DNA of 43,712 nucleotides from Streptomyces silaceus (GTDB lineage Bacteria > Actinomycetota > Actinomycetes > Streptomycetales > Streptomycetaceae), in the NCBI RefSeq assembly GCF_001419745.1, contig NZ_LIRJ01000024.1:1-43712 (forward strand), in the 5' to 3' direction. Position 1 is the stretch's first letter. The number at the start of each line of letters is the position of its first letter. The notes below the pieces were generated by a model. It made no database searches and was not told the origin of the DNA. It saw only the letters and a program-made list of their open reading frames with translations. The position numbers and the translations under genes were made by a program. Of this stretch, positions 37,359 to 43,712 are shown piece after piece.

Positions 37359-38651
37359 TTACTCCCCTTCAACCCGCATGATGCTGGCGACACCACGCAC
37401 GGTGTCGAGTTCGCGCAACGCGTCGACGGTGCCGGTGAGGGCGGCGTCGGGCGCGCGGTGGGTGACGACGACGAGGGAGGCCTCGCCGTCCTTGCCCGTC
37501 TGACGGACCGTATCGATCGATACGCCGTGCTCGGCGAAGACCGTCGCGACCTGGGCGAGCACGCCCGGCTTGTCGGCCACGTCGAGGCTGATGTGGTACC
37601 GCGTGACGACCTCGCCCATGGCGCCCACGGGCAGCTGGGTGTACGCGGAGTCGCCGGGGCCCGTGGCCTCGGCGAGCTTGTTGCGGCAGACCGCGACGAG
37701 GTCGCCGAGGACCGCGGACGCGGTGGGCGCGCCACCGGCGCCGGGGCCGTAGAACATCAGCTGTCCCGCGGCCTCCGCCTCGACGAAGACGGCGTTGTAC
37801 GCCTCGCGGACCGAGGCCAGCGGGTGGCTCAGCGGGATCATCGCGGGGTGCACGCGCGCGGTGACGGACTCGCCGTCGGCCGCCCGCTCGCAGATGGCGA
37901 GCAGCTTGATGGTGCAGCCCATGCGCTTCGCGGAGGCGAAGTCGGCGGCGGTGACCTCGGTCATGCCCTCGCGGTACACGTCGTCGAGGCGTACGCGCGT
38001 GTGGAAGGCGATGCCGGCGAGGATCGCGGCCTTCGCGGCGGCGTCGAAGCCCTCGACGTCGGCGGTCGGGTCGGCCTCGGCGTAGCCCAGCGCGGTGGCC
38101 TCGTCGAGGGCCTCCTGATAGCCCGCCCCCGTCGTGTCCATGGCGTCGAGGATGAAGTTGGTCGTCCCGTTCACGATGCCGAGGACACGGTTCACCTTGT
38201 CGCCGGCGAGGGACTCGCGCAGCGGCCGGATGAGCGGGATGGCACCGGCGACGGCGGCCTCGTAGTACAGGTCGCGGCCGTGCTCGACGGCGGCGGCGTG
38301 CAGGGCCGCGCCGTCCTGGGCGATGAGCGCCTTGTTCGCGGAGACGACCGACGCGCCGTGCTCGAACGCCGTGGTGATGAGCGTCCTCGCGGGCTCGATC
38401 CCGCCGATGACCTCCACCACGACGTCGATGTCGCCGCGCTTGACCAGCGCGGTCGCGTCGGTGGTGACCAGGGAGGGGTCGATGCCGTCCCGGACCTTCG
38501 ACGGGCGGCGGACGGCGACCCCGGCGAGCTCCACCGGGGCGCCGATCCTGGCTGTGAGGTCATCGGCGTGCGTCGTCATGATGCGCGCCACCTCTGAGCC
38601 GACAACCCCACAGCCCAGCAGCGCCACCTTCAGCGGACGCGTACGCATCAT
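37359..38651 (-). CDS. hom: Homoserine dehydrogenase
   Basis: A 430-residue enzyme that reduces aspartate semialdehyde to homoserine at the threonine/methionine branch. It has an N-terminal Rossmann fold (VALLGCGVVGSEVARI), the catalytic centre with YYEAAVAGAIPLIRPL and GIVNGTTNFIL, and the ATALGYAEADPTADVEGFDAAAKAAIL block. The C-terminal ACT domain (~350-430, RYHISLDVADKPGVLAQVATVF) gives threonine feedback control in related enzymes. The start is one of two adjacent ATGs (38651 or 38648); GAGG lies four or seven bases away, so the second may be favoured. A nested hairpin separates it from lysA upstream. Confidence 0.97.
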   Translation of the reverse strand: MMRTRPLKVALLGCGVVGSEVARIMTTHADDLTARIGAPVELAGVAVRRPSKVRDGIDPSLVTTDATALVKRGDIDVVVEVIGGIEPARTLITTAFEHGASVVSANKALIAQDGAALHAAAVEHGRDLYYEAAVAGAIPLIRPLRESLAGDKVNRVLGIVNGTTNFILDAMDTTGAGYQEALDEATALGYAEADPTADVEGFDAAAKAAILAGIAFHTRVRLDDVYREGMTEVTAADFASAKRMGCTIKLLAICERAADGESVTARVHPAMIPLSHPLASVREAYNAVFVEAEAAGQLMFYGPGAGGAPTASAVLGDLVAVCRNKLAEATGPGDSAYTQLPVGAMGEVVTRYHISLDVADKPGVLAQVATVFAEHGVSIDTVRQTGKDGEASLVVVTHRAPDAALTGTVDALRELDTVRGVASIMRVEGE

Positions 38652-38686
38652 CCGACCTCACTTCTCGTACATCTACGGTGGAACAA

Positions 38687-38735
38687 GTCTCACCCACCGG
38701 AACGGACTTTCTGTCCATTGTCCGGATCGTGAGAC
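38687..38735 (-). promoter_or_regulatory. Nested three-stem hairpin between lysA and hom
   Basis: GTCTCAC (38687-38693) pairs with GTGAGAC (38729-38735). CCGG (38697-38700 with 38722-38725) pairs inside, and GGAC-TTTCT-GTCC (38704-38716) forms the tip. The three co-axial stems fill half of the 103-bp gap. It may be the lysA terminator or a leader element controlling hom; on the minus strand it is followed by TTGTT. Confidence 0.6.
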
Positions 38736-38754
38736 ATCTATTTCATCTTTTTCT

Positions 38755-40146
38755 TCAGCCGACGTCGAGACGCAGGAGATCTTCCTCCGTCTCACGCCGG
38801 ACGATCACCCGCGCCGCGCCGTCGCCCACGGCGACGACGGGCGGGCGAAGTGCGTGGTTGTAGTTGCTCGCCATCGAGCGGCAGTACGCGCCGGTCGCGG
38901 GCACGGCGATCAGATCGCCGGGCGCCAGGTCGGCCGGCAGGAACGCGTCACGCACCACGATGTCACCACTCTCGCAGTGCTTGCCCACGACGCGCACCAG
39001 CATGGGCTCGGCGTCGGAGGAGCGGGAGACCAGGGCGACGGTGTATTCGGCGTCGTAGAGCGCGGTGCGGATGTTGTCGGACATGCCGCCGTCCACGGAG
39101 ACGTACGTACGCAGCCCTTCCAGCGGCTTGATGGTGCCGACCTCGTAGAGCGTGAAGGCGGTCGGGCCGACGATGGCGCGGCCGGGCTCGACGGAGATGC
39201 GCGGGGTGCGCAGGTTCGCGGCCTCGCACTCCCTCGTCACGATCTCGTGGAGCGCCTTGGCGATCTCGTGCGGCTCGCGCGGGTCGTCGTCCGAGGTGTA
39301 CGCGATGCCGAGGCCGCCGCCGAGGTCGATCTCGGGGAGCTCGACGCCGTGCTCGTCACGGACCTCGGCGAGCAGCTGCACCACGCGCCGGGCGGAGACC
39401 TCGAACCCGGCCATGTCGAAGATCTGCGAGCCGATGTGGGAGTGGATCCCGATGAGTTCGAGCCCGTCCAGCTTGAGCGCGCGCCGCACGGCCTCGGCGG
39501 CCTGGCCGCCCGCGAGCGCGATGCCGAACTTCTGGTCCTCGTGCGCGGTGGCGATGAACTCGTGGGTGTGCGCCTCGACGCCCACGGTCACGCGGATCTG
39601 CACGGGCTGGCGCCGGCCGAGCCGCTCGGCGATGTGAGAGACGCGCGCGATCTCCTGGAAGGAGTCGAGCACGATGCGCCCGACGCCGGCCGCGACGGCC
39701 CGCTCGATCTCCTCGGGCGTCTTGTTGTTGCCGTGGAAGGCGATGCGCTCGGCGGGCATCCCGGCGTCCAGGGCGGTGGCGAGCTCGCCACCGCTGCACA
39801 CGTCGAGGTTGAGCCCCTCCTCGTGCAGCCACCGCACGACGGCGCGCGAGAGGAAGGCCTTGCCGGCGTAGAACACGTCGGCGTCGGGGCCGAAGGCGTC
39901 GCGCCAGGCCTGGCAGCGGGCGCGGAAGTCGGCCTCGTCGATGAAGTACGCCGGGGTGCCGAACTCCTCGGCCAGGCGCGTCACTTCGATGCCGCCGGTG
40001 CTGACGACGCCGTCGGCGCCGCGGGTGACGGTGCGGGACCAGACCTTGGCGTCCAGCGCGTTCAGATCGGTGGGCGGCGCGGAGTAGTGGCCCTCGGGCA
40101 GCACGTCGGCGTGGCGGGGCCCGGCGGGGTGTGCGGAACGGCTCAT
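38755..40146 (-). CDS. lysA: Diaminopimelate decarboxylase
   Basis: A 463-residue PLP enzyme (alanine racemase-like barrel) that makes lysine from meso-diaminopimelate. [20 protein letters not shown] holds the PLP lysine. [10 protein letters not shown], the glycine-rich [20 protein letters not shown] and GKHCESGD (with the catalytic cysteine) are diagnostic, as is the [16 protein letters not shown] segment. The ATG at 40146 ([22 protein letters not shown]) follows a weak GAGAGAG site. It lies 46 bp after the nrtL-like gene and probably shares its transcript. Confidence 0.97.
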   Translation of the reverse strand: MSRSAHPAGPRHADVLPEGHYSAPPTDLNALDAKVWSRTVTRGADGVVSTGGIEVTRLAEEFGTPAYFIDEADFRARCQAWRDAFGPDADVFYAGKAFLSRAVVRWLHEEGLNLDVCSGGELATALDAGMPAERIAFHGNNKTPEEIERAVAAGVGRIVLDSFQEIARVSHIAERLGRRQPVQIRVTVGVEAHTHEFIATAHEDQKFGIALAGGQAAEAVRRALKLDGLELIGIHSHIGSQIFDMAGFEVSARRVVQLLAEVRDEHGVELPEIDLGGGLGIAYTSDDDPREPHEIAKALHEIVTRECEAANLRTPRISVEPGRAIVGPTAFTLYEVGTIKPLEGLRTYVSVDGGMSDNIRTALYDAEYTVALVSRSSDAEPMLVRVVGKHCESGDIVVRDAFLPADLAPGDLIAVPATGAYCRSMASNYNHALRPPVVAVGDGAARVIVRRETEEDLLRLDVG

Positions 40147-40192
40147 GACTCGGTCGTCTCTCTCACGGGTGGCACGCGGCTCTCGGCGGGTG

Positions 40193-41335
40193 TCACAGGT
40201 AGGCGGGGGCGCTGATGCCGAGCAGGGACAGGCCACCGGCGAGCACCGTCCCGGCGGCTTCGGCGAGGGCGAGCCGGGCGCGGTGGGCGGCCGAGGGTTT
40301 CTCGTCACCGCGGGGCAGCACGGGGCTGCGGGTGACGGTCTGGAAGAGGAGGAACGCGTCGGCGGTGGCGACGAGGTGGCGCGCGAGGCGGTCCGGGGCG
40401 CGGTGGCGGGCCGCGGCGGCGAGGACGACGGGGTACGCGTCGAGCTGGTCGAGCAGCCCCTCGGCCTCGGCTCCCGCCACCTCTCCGGGGACGGGGTCGA
40501 ACCCGAGCGCGGCGGCATTGCGCCTCAGGGCGCACGAGCGGGCGTGTGCGTACCGCACGCGGAACAGGGGATTGCTCTCGCGCTGCACGAGGTGCGCGTC
40601 GCCGCCCTGGTCCGGGGTGACGCGGGGGTGGTCGTGGGGGGCGGGATACAGGAGGGCCCAACGGGTGGCGTCGGCCCCGAGCTCTCCGCACACCCCGCCG
40701 GCGCCTCCGCCATCGGCCTTCACGGGGACGGGCTCGGCCTTCACGGGGACGGGGCGGAGGACGGGAAGGGCCTGCGGAGGCCGCCCATACGCGTCGACAC
40801 GTACCCCCAGGACCTCCAGGGCCTCGCGGAGCTCCGCGGGGACCACGGCTTCGTCGCAGGTGACGCGGACGAGGGTGCCCTGGGAGCGGAGGACGCGGCG
40901 GGCGGCGTCGGCGACGACGAGGGCGCGGAGCTCGCCGGGCACGTGGATCTGGGCGAGCTGCCCGGTGTCGGGGTGGACGTGCCCGTAGCAGCGCCCCTGC
41001 CGCAGGACCTCTCCCACGAGGCCTTCGGCGCGGACGCCCGCGAGGGTGATGTTGAGGAACCCGGGCCCCGTGATGTCGACCCCGGCGATCCCGGGCTCGG
41101 CGGCCAGCCGGGGCGACAGCACCTCGGCGACGTGCCGCGGGGAGTGCCCGGCGGCACGGGCGATCCGCAGGGCGACCCCGGTGGCGTAGTCCCCGCAGCC
41201 CCCGGGCCGCGGCCGCTCCACCCGCACGCTCTCGACCCCGGCGTCCCCCTCGGGCACGACCACGCGAAGCTCCCCGGCATCGACGGCATGGCGCATGGCG
41301 CGCAGCACGGTGCGGGAGAGCTCGACGGGGGTCAC
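40193..41335 (-). CDS. nrtL: ArgS-related anticodon-binding protein (NrtL-like)
   Basis: A 380-residue protein built from the two ends of arginyl-tRNA synthetase. Residues 1-~105 match the ArgS N-terminal additional domain ([25 protein letters not shown], then [11 protein letters not shown]). Residues ~245-380 match the DALR anticodon-binding domain ([19 protein letters not shown], ending [13 protein letters not shown]). The Rossmann core with HIGH and KMSKS motifs is absent; a ~120-residue linker stands in its place, with a [12 protein letters not shown] duplication. It cannot charge tRNA by itself. I believe current annotation calls this family NrtL. In mycobacteria a full argS occupies this spot before lysA, so it may be its reduced descendant. 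Possible roles are tRNA-Arg binding or regulation; none is shown. Confidence 0.85.
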   Translation of the reverse strand: MTPVELSRTVLRAMRHAVDAGELRVVVPEGDAGVESVRVERPRPGGCGDYATGVALRIARAAGHSPRHVAEVLSPRLAAEPGIAGVDITGPGFLNITLAGVRAEGLVGEVLRQGRCYGHVHPDTGQLAQIHVPGELRALVVADAARRVLRSQGTLVRVTCDEAVVPAELREALEVLGVRVDAYGRPPQALPVLRPVPVKAEPVPVKADGGGAGGVCGELGADATRWALLYPAPHDHPRVTPDQGGDAHLVQRESNPLFRVRYAHARSCALRRNAAALGFDPVPGEVAGAEAEGLLDQLDAYPVVLAAAARHRAPDRLARHLVATADAFLLFQTVTRSPVLPRGDEKPSAAHRARLALAEAAGTVLAGGLSLLGISAPAYL

Positions 41336-41416
41336 GGGTCAAGCGTATGGGAGGAGGGGGGTGGGTAGGCGACTCGGTTTACCGGATGGTCCGGGATGTG
41401 GACGGGGGGTGCGTGG

Positions 41417-41808
41417 TGGGGCCTGGTCGGCGGCCAGGGACCGGAAGGCGACGTCGTCGACGCACTTGCGCTGGATCGCCCGGGAGGAGCGGACGCCAGT
41501 GGTGTAGCCGTAGATCAGCAGCCGCACCATCAGCCGCGGATCATAGGGCGGGTAGCCGCGCTTTTCGTGTAGTCGGCCAGGATCGGCGAGAGGTCGAGCG
41601 CCTGGTCGACCAGGTCGGCGACAAACCGCGCCAGGTGGTCCTCCGGCAGCCAGTCATCCAGCGACGGCGGCAGCAGCAACGCCTGGCGCGGGTCGAACGC
41701 CCTGAACCGCTTGTCCACCGCCGCCGCACGCGCCTGTGGCCGCTTCTTCTCGACCGGCTCGGCCTCGAACAGGCCCTCCCCATCACGCATACCGACATCA
41801 TTCCGCAC
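41417..41808 (-). pseudogene. Truncated, frameshifted transposase (IS1182-like)
   Basis: The N-terminal part of a DDE transposase is split over two frames. The first fragment, from 41808, reads FRAFDPRQALLLPPSLDDWLPEDHLARFVADLVDQ and runs to LADYTK. A single-base loss near 41565 (where the family usually has YTEKRGYPPYDPRL) shifts the frame. The second fragment continues MVRLLIYGYTTGVRSSRAIQ up to AADQAP and ends abruptly at about 41417. The catalytic domain is missing, so it is a dead remnant. No terminal inverted repeats or target duplication could be recognised. It marks the border between the conserved lysA block and the accessory region. Confidence 0.85.
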
Positions 41809-41893
41809 GAATGATCACAGAACGGAGGCAGGCTGCTGGTTGCGGCCTATTCCGGGCCCCCTTGTCCCATGCGCTTACCGGCTTCGAGATCGG

Positions 41894-42547
41894 TCAGTGG
41901 CTCTGCCGGGGTGTCTGGGAGCGGAAGCTGCGGCCGAGTTCAGGGCCCAGCCCGAAGTAGTGACGGAAGTTGTAGATCAGCGGGCTCCACACGGCCGGGT
42001 CGACGTGCTGGGAGCCGGGGACGACGATACGCGGATCGGCGTGGACCTTGAGCACCTGGGCTTCGACGATGAGGAACGCCCCGGAGGCGTCGGGTTGGAC
42101 CCGGGCGGCGCGGGCCTCCAGCTGGATAGGACATTCGGCGGCCCTGGGCGGCCGGACCAGCTCGGAGGGTTCAGGTCGCAGGCCGGCTGCGGCGAACTTG
42201 TCCGGCTCGAAACGGAAGGTGTCGCGCTTGTCCACGGGTACCGGGGTGCGTCCGGTCAGCGGCGCCAGCCGCTCCACCGCCGGCCACTGGGCAGGCTCAG
42301 GGAGGTTCACCACGAGATCGGGTCGGCTGCGGAGATTGTGCGCGGTCTGTCCCCCGGGGCCCAGACCGAGGACGATGACGTGGCCGAGTGCCCAGGCCGA
42401 GGACATCGGCGCGAGGTTGAAGGAGCCGTTCTCGTTCTCCGTCGAGAGCAGTACGACCGGCGTGCCGAAGTACAGGATGCTCGGCTCGATGGTCACATGG
42501 GCGGCCGACGTGTTGCCGGGCGTGGTGCTGCGTGTAGCGGTGTCCAT
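41894..42547 (-). CDS. Flavin reductase-like FMN-binding protein
   Basis: A 217-residue protein of the flavin reductase/FMN-binding split-barrel family. Typical segments are TIEPSILYFGTPVVLLSTENENGSFNLAPMSSAWALG and the later AHNLRSRPDLVVNLP. Residues 140-190 contain the ECPIQLEARAARV and VLKVHADPRIV strands. ATG at 42547 starts MDTATRSTTPGN; upstream extensions look non-coding. The Shine-Dalgarno is poor. It is divergent from an ArsR-type regulator across 68 bp, the usual layout of a regulator and its target. Partner oxygenase and substrate are unknown. It differs in neighbourhood from the housekeeping block and may be acquired. Confidence 0.82.
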   Translation of the reverse strand: MDTATRSTTPGNTSAAHVTIEPSILYFGTPVVLLSTENENGSFNLAPMSSAWALGHVIVLGLGPGGQTAHNLRSRPDLVVNLPEPAQWPAVERLAPLTGRTPVPVDKRDTFRFEPDKFAAAGLRPEPSELVRPPRAAECPIQLEARAARVQPDASGAFLIVEAQVLKVHADPRIVVPGSQHVDPAVWSPLIYNFRHYFGLGPELGRSFRSQTPRQSH

Positions 42548-42572
42548 GGGAGTCGACCGTAGGGTGAAGACA

Positions 42573-42590
42573 CTTCGGCCCTCACCGAAG
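42573..42590. promoter_or_regulatory. Candidate operator between the flavin reductase and ArsR-type genes
   Basis: CTTCGG (42573-42578) and CCGAAG (42585-42590) form a 6-6-6 inverted repeat in the 68-bp divergent gap. Position and size suit binding by the adjacent winged-helix regulator, which would then control both genes. Confidence 0.45.
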
Positions 42591-42615
42591 GATCGCTGGT
42601 GGATGATGGACGGCG

Positions 42616-43338
42616 ATGAGAAACCATGACGCGCACCTGGAGGGCCCGGACCTCGCCGCTCTGGCCGGACTCCTGGCGGACGGCACCCGCGCAAGCTTCT
42701 GCCTGGCCCTCCTGGACGGCCGGGCATGGACCGCGACCGAGTTGGCGCGCCATGCCGGGGTGGCCGCCTCGACGGCCACCGAGCACCTGAACCTCCTGGT
42801 CGGCGGAGGACTGCTCGCCCAGGAGCGTCAGGGCCGCCATCGCTACGTGCGCCTCGCCGATCCCGAGACGGCCCAACTGATCGAGACCCTTGCCTCCATG
42901 GCGCCTCGTAGCGTCAATTCGCCCCGTTCACTGCCCGCCGTCAACCGGAGCCGGGCGCTGGCCCGCGCCCGCACGTGCTATGACCACCTCGCGGGCGCCC
43001 TCGGGGTCGCGATCACCGAGGCGATGACCGACCGGGGGCTGCTGGACTGGGAGCAGGGGCTGACGCTCACCGGCAACGGGATCGCCTGGCTGGCCGGTCT
43101 CGGCATCGCGCTACCGCCCGCCACACGGCGCCCGCCCGTCCGCGCGTGCCTGGACTGGACCGAACGCCGCCCTCACTTGGCCGGTGCCGTCGGTGCCGCC
43201 CTGTGCCGCCACGCCTTCGACTCCGACTGGATCACTCGGATCGGCACCGGCCGCGCCGTCGCTCTCACCGAGATCGGCCGGCGTACGCTTCAGGACCACC
43301 TCGGCCTGTCCGACGAGGCGGGCACTCCCGTCAGCTGA
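42616..43338 (+). CDS. ArsR-type winged-helix transcriptional regulator
   Basis: A 240-residue regulator. The N-terminal winged helix (~10-80) has LAALAGLLADGTRASFCLALLDGRAWTATELARHAGVAASTATEHLNLLVGGGLLAQERQGRHRYVRLADPE in family order; the recognition helix is about VAASTATEHLNLL. The C-terminal ~150 residues, longer than in small metal-sensing ArsR proteins, include YDHLAGALGVAITEAMTDRGLL, LTLTGNGIAWLAGLGI and CLDWTERRPHLAGAVGAALC. This layout is known in single-domain ArsR relatives next to oxidoreductases. The ATG at 42616 has only a weak GGAC upstream. It most likely controls the divergent flavin reductase gene. Confidence 0.85.
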   Translation: MRNHDAHLEGPDLAALAGLLADGTRASFCLALLDGRAWTATELARHAGVAASTATEHLNLLVGGGLLAQERQGRHRYVRLADPETAQLIETLASMAPRSVNSPRSLPAVNRSRALARARTCYDHLAGALGVAITEAMTDRGLLDWEQGLTLTGNGIAWLAGLGIALPPATRRPPVRACLDWTERRPHLAGAVGAALCRHAFDSDWITRIGTGRAVALTEIGRRTLQDHLGLSDEAGTPVS

Positions 43339-43712
43339 ACACCGATCCCGCCCGGTCAGACGCTGCCGCTACCCGCGCCTCACCGCGCCGCACCCTTCTG
43401 TGTTACTGAGACACGCTCCTAGCGAGGGCTACCGGTGTATCCGGTACCGGTGTACCGGGGGTCGACCGGCGCATCGGGGGTCGACCGGGACCGGGTCAGC
43501 CGCCGGCTTGGGTGGCGCGTTCGGCGTCGGCGGCGCGTTCGGAGTCGGGGCCACGCTCACGGCCGTGGCCGGGTTCGTGACCGTGCTCGCGGCCACGCCC
43601 ATGACCGCGCTCGTGGCCGGCATCGAGACCGTGGCCGTTACCCGGGTCGAGGCCATTCCCGTGCCCGTGCCCGGGCCCCAGTCCATACCCCTGCCCGTGC
43701 CCAAGTCCGGGC
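43339..43712. other. Low-complexity region at the window edge, possibly partial coding
   Basis: From 43429 on the sequence is repetitive: ACCGGTGTA occurs twice, GGGGGTCGACCGG twice, and GGCGCGTTCGG twice. Three frames stay open to the right edge. One minus frame ends at 43496 and is Gly/His-rich (GHGHG-type). A second minus frame has high G/C at third positions and ends at 43429. A plus frame encodes a hydrophobic stretch. I cannot decide which, if any, is real. Region 43339-43428 shows no gene or clear terminator. Confidence 0.3.

Noticed and set aside
41336..41900. Search for a tRNA gene next to the nrtL-like gene or the IS remnant
   Set aside because: No T-arm (GGTTCRANNCC) with a matching acceptor stem could be found there or elsewhere in the window.

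Overview
The window is high-GC actinobacterial DNA with strong G/C bias at third codon positions, GTG and TTG starts, purine-rich Shine-Dalgarno sites and tightly packed operons. Gene content and order point to Streptomyces. From memory, the layout resembles the S. coelicolor stretch of roughly SCO5352 to SCO5393 read in reverse; I could not check this. No tRNA, rRNA or CRISPR array was seen.

Layout from left to right. (1) 1-11800: an ABC-2 exporter, a small zinc-ribbon-like protein, a luciferase-like oxidoreductase, an uncharacterised small protein, the mismatch endonuclease NucS, a membrane-anchored ATPase with a Pro/Thr/Asp/Lys repeat tail, a STAS anti-sigma antagonist, a 3-hydroxyacyl-CoA dehydrogenase, a TetR regulator divergent from a two-gene ABC exporter, a PduO-type cobalamin adenosyltransferase and a membrane protein. 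(2) 11800-16000: a NarL-type two-component system followed by a secreted CBM2-FnIII-GH18 chitinase. The chitinase promoter carries the paired 12-bp direct repeats known from Streptomyces chitinase genes. (3) 16000-24400: a DUF2550-type protein and the complete F1Fo ATP synthase operon atpIBEFHAGDC, read leftwards.

(4) 24400-32430, all leftwards: an LCP enzyme, ribosomal protein L31, release factor RF1, its methylase PrmC, the t6A synthase TsaC, a low-molecular-weight phosphatase homologue lacking its nucleophilic cysteine, a divergent serine hydroxymethyltransferase and a WecA/TagO-like GlcNAc-1-phosphate transferase. (5) 32700-41340, also leftwards: nrtL-like (an ArgS-related protein without a catalytic core), lysA, hom, thrC, thrB and rho. 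(6) 41340-43712, accessory: a truncated, frameshifted transposase, a flavin-reductase-like gene divergent from an ArsR-type regulator, and a low-complexity stretch cut by the window end.

Regions 3 to 5 are a conserved actinobacterial housekeeping block covering aspartate-family amino acids, termination and translation release, and ATP synthesis. I saw no obvious new multi-gene defence or biosynthetic system. The points most worth a second look are the predicted pseudophosphatase and divergent GlyA side by side, the membrane ATPase with a substituted Walker A lysine, ECF-sigma-like promoters before rpmE and the LCP gene, a perfect 10-bp inverted repeat between tetR and its divergent ABC genes, recurring hairpins between atp genes, and a nested hairpin between lysA and hom.
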